Shown one piece after another: positions 25,056 to 32,744 of a DNA stretch of 64,000 nt. The notes under the pieces were generated by a model. That model ran no database searches. It was not told the DNA's origin and saw only the letters and a list, made by a program, of their open reading frames with translations. This DNA is from Myxococcus stipitatus DSM 14675. Its GTDB lineage: Bacteria; Myxococcota; Myxococcia; Myxococcales; Myxococcaceae. The position numbers and the translations under genes are program-made. The stretch's first letter is position 1; each line of letters opens with the position of its first letter. The DNA lies in NCBI RefSeq assembly GCF_000331735.1, contig NC_020126.1, forward strand, positions 7,133,501-7,197,500. The letters run 5' to 3'.

Positions 25056-25991
25056 ATGGCCCCCTGGACGACCAAACCCTCTCACTGGCTCCGCAATGGA
25101 GGCCTGTGCGCGAGCGCCCTGTTGCTCGCCATGGGCTGCGCGAGCGCGCAAGAGGAGTACGGCCCCCAGGTGACAGCGACCTCGCCGACCCTGGGCAGTC
25201 CCGTCTCCACGTTCCGCGACGTGCTGTCACCCTATGGCACCTGGACCCAGCTCCCGGAAGCGGGGTGGGTGTGGCAGCCCTCCGCCTCCGTGGTGGGCGA
25301 CGGCTTCGTGCCCTACTCCACGGGTGGGCAGTGGGCGATGAGCGACTGGGGTTGGACGTTCCAGACAGACTGGGCCTGGGGGTGGGCGCCCTTCCACTAC
25401 GGCCGCTGGTTCCTCCAGCCCTCCGTGGGCTGGGTGTGGTGGCCCGATGACGAGTGGGCGCCGTCCTGGGTGGACTGGCGCTGGGGAGACGGCTTCGTGG
25501 GGTGGGTGCCGTTCGCGCCGCCCGGCGTGGACGTGGACCTCGCGTGGAACTTCGTGAACGTCCACGACTTCTCCCGCCCCGACGTGGGCCGCTACGTGGT
25601 GGCGCCCGACCGGGTCGCCGGCATCCTCCAGCAGACCGAGCTCGCGGGTGAGCGGGTGAAGGCACGCACCGGCGAGTGGAACCGAGGCCCCTCGGCCGAG
25701 GCGTTCACCCAGGTCACCGGACAGCCCGTGCGCCGAGCCCGCCTGAGCGCGCCCCCCACCGGCCAGCCACCCGCGTCCCAAGCGGAGTCCCCTCCGGAGA
25801 AGCCGCCCCCGCCTCCGTCCGAGCACCCCGCTCCGTCCGCGCCCCCCGAGCACCACACGTCCCCGCCCGCCGAGGAGCACCCAGAGCCCAGGCCCCCGCC
25901 TCCACCGACCGAGCGCCCCACCGAGCCTTCCGCCGAGCCGCACACCCCGCCGCACGCCGGGCCTCACGAAGCGCCGCACCCCAGGCACTGA
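25056..25991 (+). CDS. DUF6600-type lipoprotein with Pro-rich tail
   Basis: 311 residues. The N-terminus ends in a lipobox (LLLAMGC, then ASAQEE), so it is a lipoprotein. The central region consists of Trp-rich repeats: YGTWTQLPEAGWVWQPS, WGWAPFHYGRWFL, GWVWWPDDEWAPSWVDWRWG and GWVPFAPPG. These WHYGRW-like blocks define the DUF6600 family, whose function is unknown. The last third is Pro/Glu/His-rich and likely unstructured (PPEKPPPPPSEHPAP), perhaps spanning peptidoglycan or periplasm. The start at 25056 has GGAG upstream; the frame is open from 25023. It faces the membrane operon at 24847 in divergent orientation across about 208 bases. Confidence 0.8.
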   Translation: MAPWTTKPSHWLRNGGLCASALLLAMGCASAQEEYGPQVTATSPTLGSPVSTFRDVLSPYGTWTQLPEAGWVWQPSASVVGDGFVPYSTGGQWAMSDWGWTFQTDWAWGWAPFHYGRWFLQPSVGWVWWPDDEWAPSWVDWRWGDGFVGWVPFAPPGVDVDLAWNFVNVHDFSRPDVGRYVVAPDRVAGILQQTELAGERVKARTGEWNRGPSAEAFTQVTGQPVRRARLSAPPTGQPPASQAESPPEKPPPPPSEHPAPSAPPEHHTSPPAEEHPEPRPPPPPTERPTEPSAEPHTPPHAGPHEAPHPRH

Positions 25992-26106
25992 GTCCGTCCC
26001 CCCGGGAGGGGCGGACAGGCACCGGCGCCCCGCGCGAGGGTGGTCGATTCCGCGCCGGACGCCGAACCTTCCTGTCACGCACTGACCGCTTGGAAGGAGG
26101 CCCGGA

Positions 26107-26667
26107 ATGTCCGAGACACAGCCCTTCGTCAGCAACCTCCAGGAGATTCGCCGCCGCGCCCGCGAGCACCTGGAGGAAGGCGCCCTCACCGAGAACTACG
26201 AGGGCGACGTGGCAACCACCCTCAAGCTGCTCAACGACGCGCTCGCCACGGAGATTGTCTGCGTGCTGCGCTACACGTCGAACTCCATCGCCGCGGTGGG
26301 CATCCACAGCGAAGCGGTGAAGGACGAGTTCGCCGAGCACGCGCGCGAGGAGCAGGAGCACGCGCTGCGGCTCGCCGAGCGCATCAATCAGCTGGGGGGA
26401 CACGCGAACTTCAACCCCGAGGGGCTGATGGAGCGCAGCTCCAGCCAGTTCGTCGAGGGGCAGACGCTGGTGGACATGATTCGCGAGAACCTGGTGGCCG
26501 AGCGCATCGCCATCGAGACGTATCGCGACCTGGTCCGCTTCTTCGCGGAGCGGGACCCCACCACGCGGCGGCTCCTGGAGGACATCCTCGCCAAGGAAGA
26601 GGAGCACGCCAACGACATGCATGACCTGCTGGTGGCCCACCAGGGCCGCCCCATGCTCAACAACTGA
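26107..26667 (+). CDS. ferritin-like (bacterioferritin/Dps superfamily) protein
   Basis: 186 residues forming a four-helix bundle. The di-iron ferroxidase ligands are visible as Glu in the first helix (NDALATEIVCVLRY), ExxH in the second (EEQEHALRL), Glu in the third (LVAERIAIETYRD) and ExxH in the fourth (KEEEHANDM). This pattern fits bacterioferritin-type iron storage or peroxide detoxification. The helical N-terminal extension of about 35 residues (EIRRRAREHLEEGALT) is longer than in classical bacterioferritin. A strong AAGGAGG box precedes the ATG. Single gene, followed by a hairpin at 26680-26710 shared with the convergent desaturase. Confidence 0.87.
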   Translation: MSETQPFVSNLQEIRRRAREHLEEGALTENYEGDVATTLKLLNDALATEIVCVLRYTSNSIAAVGIHSEAVKDEFAEHAREEQEHALRLAERINQLGGHANFNPEGLMERSSSQFVEGQTLVDMIRENLVAERIAIETYRDLVRFFAERDPTTRRLLEDILAKEEEHANDMHDLLVAHQGRPMLNN

Positions 26668-26679
26668 AGACCTCCTCCG

Positions 26680-26710
26680 GCCCGGCGTGCCCACCCGTGG
26701 CGCGCCGGGC
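26680..26710. terminator. GC-rich hairpin between convergent genes
   Basis: GCCCGGCG (26680-26687) pairs perfectly with CGCCGGGC (26703-26710) across a 15-base loop, between the stop codons of the ferritin-like and desaturase genes. No T tract follows on either strand, so it is only a tentative bidirectional terminator. Confidence 0.4.
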
Positions 26711-26722
26711 ACGGATGAGGAC

Positions 26723-27724
26723 TCAGCCTCGCGCCCAGGCGTCGCGGTAGCGCACCATCCGACCCAGCTCCGGCGCCCACAGGTTCAACCGCAGACAGCG
26801 CACGATGTCCCGGGGACTCAGCGTGGTGACGTGGGGCTGCTGGAGCTCGGGGATGGCGGCCATCGCCTCCGGCAGCCGGTAGAACGGGATGCGCGGGTTG
26901 AGGTGGTGCACGTGGTGGTAGCCGATGTTGCCGGTGAACCACGCCATCACCTTGCCACAGCGAAGGTAGCTGGACGCCTCCAGCGCCGCGTCCGAGTGCG
27001 TCCAGTGGGACTCCGCCAGGATGTGGACGTCGTCGAAGTTGTGCTGCGCGTAGAACAGGTACGTGCCCAGCGCGTAGGCCAGGAACAGCGGGCCCACGAA
27101 GGCGAACAGGTAGACGGCCGGCCCCGCGAAGACCCAGAGCACCACCGACAGCGCCACGTGGACGCCCAGCGCAAGACCTGACGTCCAGTAGCGCTTCGGG
27201 TTCTTCACGAAGGGCAGCAGACAGAGGCTGTAGAGGAACGCCGTGACATAGCCGAACAGCAACGTCACCGGATGGCGCTCGACACGGTAGGCCAGCCGTT
27301 GCCAGACGGAGGCCTGTCGCCACTGCTCGGTGGTCCACGTCACGAAGGTGCCCGCGGAGTCCGCCGCCAGCCGCGCGGTGTTCGCGTGGTGATGGTTGTG
27401 GGTGTCATTCCAGATGCGCGCGGGCGTGAGCGTGAGGATGCCCTGCACATGGAAGAGCACCTTCGCCCATCTCGAGGAGGGCAGGAGCGCGCCGTGCATC
27501 GCGTCGTGGAAGAGGATGAAGGCGCGGATGAGGACGAGCGCCTCCAGGACACCGCCCAGGGCGCGCAGGGGCCACCAGGGCGCGGCCACGGCCAACGTCG
27601 CGGCCGCCGCCAGCGCGGCATAGGTGGCGATCAGGTTCCAGCCCGAGCGCGTCGTGTCCTGCGCGGCGAAGGGGCGGGTCCTCGCAATGAGCTCCTTGCT
27701 CGACGGCAGCGGGGCTCGGTCCAT
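26723..27724 (-). CDS. membrane fatty acid desaturase
   Basis: 333 residues. Inserts double bonds into acyl chains of membrane lipids with oxygen and an electron donor. All three histidine boxes of the di-iron desaturase/hydroxylase superfamily are present: HDAMH (73-77), HNHHH (109-113) and HHVHH (near 274, GYHHVHHLNPRIPFYRL). An additional conserved His (AQHNFDDVHI) sits before the third box. Several membrane helices are evident (LIATYAALAAAATLAVA, LLFGYVTAFLYSLCLLPF, AVYLFAFVGPLFLAYALG). Single gene, divergent from the FBP-domain gene. The acyl substrate (fatty acid, sphingolipid or carotenoid-like) cannot be told from the boxes alone. Confidence 0.9.
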   Translation of the reverse strand: MDRAPLPSSKELIARTRPFAAQDTTRSGWNLIATYAALAAAATLAVAAPWWPLRALGGVLEALVLIRAFILFHDAMHGALLPSSRWAKVLFHVQGILTLTPARIWNDTHNHHHANTARLAADSAGTFVTWTTEQWRQASVWQRLAYRVERHPVTLLFGYVTAFLYSLCLLPFVKNPKRYWTSGLALGVHVALSVVLWVFAGPAVYLFAFVGPLFLAYALGTYLFYAQHNFDDVHILAESHWTHSDAALEASSYLRCGKVMAWFTGNIGYHHVHHLNPRIPFYRLPEAMAAIPELQQPHVTTLSPRDIVRCLRLNLWAPELGRMVRYRDAWARG

Positions 27725-27977
27725 GGGAGAGAGGCTCCAGTCAGGGATGTGGCCGGCGAGGCGCCGAGCCAGGGTGTCGATGCTTCTCCCATCGCCATGT
27801 CATGCGTCGGTCAGCCGATGAGTCGTGGTCTTCCCTGTCTGGGAATGACGCAGTGAGGCCAACCCGTGACGCCCCCTCCCCCCGCCGCCAGGGCAAGAGG
27901 GGGCCGACTCCTCGCCGGGTTCCGGTAGAATCAGCAGTCGCTGCCTGTTAGGTCCAGACGTCCGCCAAGGAGCAGCC

Positions 27978-28448
27978 GTGTTCCGATTCGAGTCCGACCG
28001 GGAGCTCATCCAGTCCTTCCGCCCCCGAGACCGCCGCGTCATGGAGATGCCGCCGGGTCTCTCGTTCCCCTTGTTCGTGCGTGACTACCTCGCGTGGACG
28101 GAGACCTCGGGCGCTCGCGTGTATCTGATCTTCTCCGCGCCCGGCAGCCACAAGCCCATCGGCATCATCTTCCGCCGCGACTCGATGGGCGGAGAGAACG
28201 TCTCGCGCCTGTGCGACTGGTGCCACCACTACGGCTCGTCGAGCGAGGTCACCCTGCTCACCACGGATGTCACGAGCAAGCGCCGGGTGGGCGTCATCCT
28301 CTGCGCGGACCTGCGCTGCCGCGAGCGGCTGGAGGACGCCGCCAATCGCTCGGGGCGGAGCGCCCTCGATGCCCTGGAGCAGCTGCGGGCTCGCATGTTC
28401 CGCTTCGCGCACGAGGCGCTGGGCATCGAAGCCAAGCCCGCCGCCTGA
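27978..28448 (+). CDS. FBP/FusB-type treble-clef zinc protein (EF-G-binding-like)
   Basis: 156 residues. The C-terminal half carries CDWC followed by CADLRC, the four cysteines of the treble-clef zinc finger found at the C-terminus of FusB/FBP proteins (PF16571). The sequence between them (EVTLLTTDVT, RRVGVILCADLRCRERL) fits the family pattern. FusB-type proteins bind elongation factor G and release it from stalled ribosomes, and some confer fusidic acid resistance; most bacterial homologues are uncharacterised. The start is GTG at 27978 with AAGGAG upstream. Convergent with the response regulator downstream (13-base gap). Functional transfer from FusB is inference. Confidence 0.75.
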   Translation: MFRFESDRELIQSFRPRDRRVMEMPPGLSFPLFVRDYLAWTETSGARVYLIFSAPGSHKPIGIIFRRDSMGGENVSRLCDWCHHYGSSSEVTLLTTDVTSKRRVGVILCADLRCRERLEDAANRSGRSALDALEQLRARMFRFAHEALGIEAKPAA

Positions 28449-28461
28449 CCCGCGCGAAGAC

Positions 28462-29961
28462 TCAGGCCCCGGAGGCGATGGCCCGCTGCACCTGGGGCAC
28501 TCCGGGGAGCATGGGCGCGGGGTTGAGCGCCTGCACCAGCAAGGCCCGCAGCGCCTCGCCCAGGTCATCCACCACGCCAAGTGCTCCCGCGGGGGCCCCC
28601 TGGAGCGCCGCGGGGACCTCCGCGCCCACCACGACGATGGGCATCCGCGCCTCCCACGCCAGGTAGTGCGCGAGCCCCACCGCCGGCTCCGAGACATCCA
28701 GCAAGAGCGCGCCCACCGCGCCCGCGCTGAAGGGCCGCCACAGGGGCCGCGCCGCCTCGGCGGGAGGCAGCGTGCAGAAGTCCAGGCGCAGCACCTCGCT
28801 CAGCACCAATCGCCCCAGCGTCCCGAAGCCGCTCTTCACCGCGGTGGGCTCGGCCGACAGGGCCTCCAGGCCCGGCACTCGCGCCATCACCCGGCGCGCG
28901 GCGGAGGAGCCGCTGCCGCAGACGAAGATCTTCGCGGTGGCGACCTTCGCGGGCGCCTTGGTGCGCAGGATGCGGCCTCGCAGCGCGTGCACCTCCGCGG
29001 CCCCCAGGAGCTCATTGGCGTTCGCGTCCGCGCCGTCCGCGTCCGCGGGCTTCGCCACCCCGCGCTGAATCAGCGTGGACAACACGCCCAGCACTTCCAG
29101 GTCCGTGGCGGGCGCCAGGTCGAGTACCTCGCCCAGCGCGCGTGGCTGACGCAGCAGCCCCACCACCTGCGCCGTCACCGGGTGCTGGTCCTGCTGGAGG
29201 TCCAGGTCCGGGGCCAGCATCAGGCGCGTGTGGCGCGGGGGCAGGCCCGGCATCAGCCGGTTCACCTCGTCCGACTGGCGCATGCCCTCCAGCAGCGCGT
29301 CGTCCATGGCGCGGTTGATGCGCGGTCGCGCCGGGCTTCCGCCGGGCGAGAAGGTGAAGGTGCCGTCGGCCCACGCCAGCAGCCGGAACAGCGCCTTCTC
29401 CCCTTCCACGCGGCCCAGCTTCGCGTTCACCGGGCGGCCTTCCGCCACGTGGATTTCGCCGCGCTCGTTGCCCCGCTCCAGCGACAGCTTCCCGCTGCGC
29501 CGGTTCATCCCGAGCAGCTGCATCAGGTCCGGGATGCTGAGCTGGCTGAGCGAGCCTTCAATCTCCTGCTGCTCGACCTTCAGGTCCTTGGCCGCCTCGT
29601 TGCGGCGGAAGATGTGCTCGATGCGGCTGAGCACCTCGTCCAGGTTGAAGGGCTTGCGCAGGTAGCCGTCGCGCAGGCCCCGGTAGCGATCCCCGTCGAA
29701 GCTCGACGTGGTGAGCACCACCGGGATGTCCTCGGTGCGAGGGTTGGTGCGAAGAATCTGGATGAAGGTGCGCGCCTCCAACAGGCGGCAGCCCTCGTCG
29801 AAGAGCGTGAGGTCGGGGTGGCGCAGCACCGCCACTTCCAGCGCGCGCGAGCCATCCGGCGCGTAGTGCACCTGATACCCCTTGGTGCGCAGCGCGCGGG
29901 ACAGCGCACGCACGGACTCGAGGTCGGGGTCGGCGATGAGAATCTTGCGGACCTGGGCCAC
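28462..29961 (-). CDS. response regulator: REC - DUF4388 - degenerate GTPase-like domain
   Basis: 499 residues. Residues 1-125 are a receiver domain with phospho-acceptor D55 (LTLFDEG), switch Thr (VVLTTSS) and Lys (YLRKPFN). Residues about 135-260 are a DUF4388/PATAN domain (LSIPDLMQLLGMNRRSGKLS ... GEIHVAEG). A helical linker follows. The last 150 residues have the layout of the Ras-like GTPases that accompany DUF4388 in myxobacteria (SAGAVGALLLDVSEP matches the 'RGAxGAVVLVD' block), but the P-loop is broken: FVCGSGSSAARR has no GKS/T. The domain is therefore probably a non-hydrolysing interaction module (inference). It starts 18 bases after the stop of the REC-GAF gene, in the same transcription unit as dapF and the giant coiled-coil gene. 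Confidence 0.83.
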   Translation of the reverse strand: MAQVRKILIADPDLESVRALSRALRTKGYQVHYAPDGSRALEVAVLRHPDLTLFDEGCRLLEARTFIQILRTNPRTEDIPVVLTTSSFDGDRYRGLRDGYLRKPFNLDEVLSRIEHIFRRNEAAKDLKVEQQEIEGSLSQLSIPDLMQLLGMNRRSGKLSLERGNERGEIHVAEGRPVNAKLGRVEGEKALFRLLAWADGTFTFSPGGSPARPRINRAMDDALLEGMRQSDEVNRLMPGLPPRHTRLMLAPDLDLQQDQHPVTAQVVGLLRQPRALGEVLDLAPATDLEVLGVLSTLIQRGVAKPADADGADANANELLGAAEVHALRGRILRTKAPAKVATAKIFVCGSGSSAARRVMARVPGLEALSAEPTAVKSGFGTLGRLVLSEVLRLDFCTLPPAEAARPLWRPFSAGAVGALLLDVSEPAVGLAHYLAWEARMPIVVVGAEVPAALQGAPAGALGVVDDLGEALRALLVQALNPAPMLPGVPQVQRAIASGA

Positions 29962-29979
29962 GTGTCGCTCCGCTTCGTG

Positions 29980-31830
29980 TCAGTAGGGCTGCAGGTCGTA
30001 CTCGGCCTGCAGCTTGGAGATGAGCCCGTCCACCACCGCGGTGTCCGAGGTGTGGAACCCCCACGTCGCGCCCCGCCCCCGCCGCTGGATGAGCGCGTAA
30101 GCCGCGCTCTCCGAGAGCCAGAGGATGAACTCGTGCCGCGACACCCGCTCGTCCCCTTCGAGGAACACGGGCGTCAGCGCGGGATGCGACTCCAGGTCCA
30201 CCCGGCGCCCCAGCAGGTAGATGCGCGACGACAGGTCCGGCGGCGCCGACTCCAGCCCCGAGGCGATGGGCAGGTCCGAGCGAATCTCCGGCCCGCCCAC
30301 GTACAAGAGGCCCCGCGAGCCCGGGTCCCGCATCAGCTCGCGGGCAATCTCCGCCTGGAGCTCGTCGAAGAGGACGTCCGCCACCTTGCCTCGGCGGCTG
30401 GGCTCGGCGCGATCATCCAGCGGGAGCTTGGGGCTGTTGGGCGTGCCGAGCAGCAGGTCCACCTCGTCCCAGAACGGCAGCCCGTCCAACATCAGGCGCC
30501 GCTGGAGCGACGCGCGACGCTCATCCATGCGGCGGCGGCAGCGGTGCACCAGCTCGTCGAAGTCCTCGCCGTCCTTCGGGAAGGTGCTGGCTCCGCCCAC
30601 CAGGGCCAGGGGCAGGCGCGTCTCGACGTCCTGGACCTCGGGCTCCTCGCGCACGGCGGCGACGGCGCGGCGCACGAACATCATCGCGCCGAAGAAGTCC
30701 GTCTCCGGCAGCAGCAGGTAGAACTCCTGGTCGCTCGCCTTCGCGATGACGTCCGAGTCGCGGATGATCTTGCTCAGCGCGCGGATGATGCCGCGCACCG
30801 CCTTCTTCGCGTCCGCCGCGCCCTGGCGCACGCGCACCAGCGGCAGGTTGTCGATGGAGAAGGTCAGCAGCGAGAAGGTCCGGCCGTAGCGCCGCGCCTT
30901 GTAGATCTCCTTCGAGGCGTAGTCGGTGAAGTAGCTGAGGTTGTAGGCCGCCGTCTCGCGGTCGCGGAGCCCCAGCCGCTGGAGGGCCATCATCCGCCGG
31001 CCGTTCTTCACGCCCACCGCGGCGAAGTCCGCGAGCACGCGCGCATCCCGCGAATGCTCGGGCCGGAAGTCTCCCGCCAGCGGGTCGGAGAGCTGCGCGA
31101 GGCCGACGATCTCCCCCGACACCATCAGCGGCACGTACAGCACCACGGAGCGCTCATCCCGGGCGAGCCACGGCTGCGCATCCTTCAAGCGCGCGGCCAG
31201 CGGCCCCTCCGGGTTCATCTTCTCCGCGAGGAACTGCTTGTCGAGCAGCCCCCGGTACGCGCGCAGCACCAGGTCGCCCCGGTCGTCGAGCACCCACAGC
31301 GCGGCGCTCTGCGCGTCGCACACCGCGGACAGCTCCGAGATGATTCGCTCCTGGAGCCACTCCAGGTCCGACTGGGAGATGAGCTCCAGGCAGCGCTGGT
31401 GCAGGTTGTGGAAGCGGGCGAACTCCAGGTTCTCGTCGCGGAGCTGCGCGCGCTCGCGACGGAGGGCCGCGCGCTCCAGGGCCCGGTCCACCGCGAGCAC
31501 CAGGTCCGTCTCCTCCACCGGCTTGACGAGGCAGTCCGCCGCGCCCGAGCGCAGCGCCATCTCCGAGCCCTTCACGTCCAGGCGATGGCTGACCAGGATG
31601 ACCTCCTGGTCCGGGTCCCTCTCGCGCAGGCGGGCGGTGAGCGCGAAGCCGTCCACGCCGGGCATCACCACGTCGGTGATGACCAGGTCGAACGGCGTGC
31701 GTGCGGCCTCCTCGAGCGCCTGGGTGCCATTCTCCACCGCGACCACGCGGTGCCCATGACGGGCCAGCATGTCGCTGGCGAGCTGGCGGAAGAACAGGTC
31801 GTCGTCAACGACGAGAATAGGACCGGCCAC
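29980..31830 (-). CDS. response regulator: REC - GAF - degenerate GGDEF-like domain
   Basis: 616 residues. The receiver domain (1-120) has D53 (VITDVVMPG), acidic pair DD (VVDDD) and Lys (CLVKPVE). A coiled linker and a GAF-like domain (about 150-285; QSAALWVLDDRGDLVLRA) follow. Then comes a segment with GGDEF-domain architecture (YNLSYFTDYASKEIYKARRYGR ... FSLLTFSIDNL), but the active-site loop reads SDQEFYLLLPETD instead of GG(D/E)EF. Diguanylate cyclase activity is therefore unlikely. About 190 further C-terminal residues are unassigned (RIYLLGRRVDLESHPA, HEFILWLSESAAY). It lies 38 bases after dapF and 18 bases before the REC-DUF4388 gene. Probably a signalling integrator working with its neighbour (inference). 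Confidence 0.83.
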   Translation of the reverse strand: MAGPILVVDDDLFFRQLASDMLARHGHRVVAVENGTQALEEAARTPFDLVITDVVMPGVDGFALTARLRERDPDQEVILVSHRLDVKGSEMALRSGAADCLVKPVEETDLVLAVDRALERAALRRERAQLRDENLEFARFHNLHQRCLELISQSDLEWLQERIISELSAVCDAQSAALWVLDDRGDLVLRAYRGLLDKQFLAEKMNPEGPLAARLKDAQPWLARDERSVVLYVPLMVSGEIVGLAQLSDPLAGDFRPEHSRDARVLADFAAVGVKNGRRMMALQRLGLRDRETAAYNLSYFTDYASKEIYKARRYGRTFSLLTFSIDNLPLVRVRQGAADAKKAVRGIIRALSKIIRDSDVIAKASDQEFYLLLPETDFFGAMMFVRRAVAAVREEPEVQDVETRLPLALVGGASTFPKDGEDFDELVHRCRRRMDERRASLQRRLMLDGLPFWDEVDLLLGTPNSPKLPLDDRAEPSRRGKVADVLFDELQAEIARELMRDPGSRGLLYVGGPEIRSDLPIASGLESAPPDLSSRIYLLGRRVDLESHPALTPVFLEGDERVSRHEFILWLSESAAYALIQRRGRGATWGFHTSDTAVVDGLISKLQAEYDLQPY

Positions 31831-31868
31831 GCGCTGTCAGACCCGGGAGCGAAGGGGGAGCGCGGAGG

Positions 31869-32720
31869 TTACCGGCCCGATGGAAGCGCGACAACGCCCT
31901 CGAAGACAAACGCGACGGGTCCACGGAGGCGGATGTCGGACAGGTCGGCGGGCACGAGAATGCCCAGGTCGCCTCCGGGCAAGGTGACTCGCAGCCAGGT
32001 GTCCGCGGGCAGCCGCCCCGCCAGCACCGCGGCCACCGCCGAGGCACACGCCCCCGTTCCACACGCCTGGGTCAGCCCACAGCCGCGCTCCCAGACGACG
32101 ACGGTGAGCCCGTCCTGCTCCACCCGGACGAACTCGACGTTCGTCCGGTCCTTGAACGCGGGGTGCCGCTCCAACTCCGGCCCCAGCGTCGCCGCGTCTT
32201 CCAGTGGACGGTCCAGGAGGACCAGGTGGGGGTTGCCCATGCTCACCGCGGAGGCGCGCAGGTCCGGGTAGCCCTGCAGCGGCGAGTCCAGGAAGGGGCG
32301 CCCCGTGGCACCCGAGGGGAGGTTGGGCGCGACGAGGCGCGCGGGGCCCATGGAGATATCCACGGCGACGACGCCGCCATCGCCATAGCCGGGCACGCAG
32401 GTCAGCACGCCCGCGCCGGTCTCCACGTCGAGGCGGCCGGGGTGCTCCGAGGAGTGGTCGACCAGGTGCTTCACGGCGCAGCGCAGGCCGTTGCCGCACA
32501 TCTCCGCGATGCTGCCATCGGCGTTGTGGACGACCATCCGGGCCAGGCCCTGCTCGGAAGGCAGGAGCGCGAGGACACCGTCCGCGCCGATGCCGAGCCT
32601 GCGGTCGCACATCCAGCGCGACGTCTCGGCGTCGATGTCCACCCCGGACCGGCGACGGTCCAGGACGACGAAGTCATTGCCCAGGCCTTGGTACTTGAAG
32701 ATGCGCTCGCGAACGTCCAC
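31869..32720 (-). CDS. dapF: diaminopimelate epimerase
   Basis: 283 residues, the normal length. Converts LL- to meso-diaminopimelate for lysine and peptidoglycan synthesis in the cytoplasm, without cofactor. Both catalytic cysteines are visible in their canonical blocks: MCGNGLRC and ACGTGACA. The N-terminal KYQGLGNDFVVLD and the SMGNPH block are also diagnostic. The start is GTG at 32720 with AGGA upstream. It lies 24 bases after the giant coiled-coil gene and 38 bases before a response regulator, so a cell-wall enzyme sits inside a signalling or cytoskeletal-looking operon. No other dap genes are nearby. Confidence 0.95.
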   Translation of the reverse strand: MDVRERIFKYQGLGNDFVVLDRRRSGVDIDAETSRWMCDRRLGIGADGVLALLPSEQGLARMVVHNADGSIAEMCGNGLRCAVKHLVDHSSEHPGRLDVETGAGVLTCVPGYGDGGVVAVDISMGPARLVAPNLPSGATGRPFLDSPLQGYPDLRASAVSMGNPHLVLLDRPLEDAATLGPELERHPAFKDRTNVEFVRVEQDGLTVVVWERGCGLTQACGTGACASAVAAVLAGRLPADTWLRVTLPGGDLGILVPADLSDIRLRGPVAFVFEGVVALPSGR

Positions 32721-32744
32721 GAGGGCAATCCTAGTCGCGGGCCG

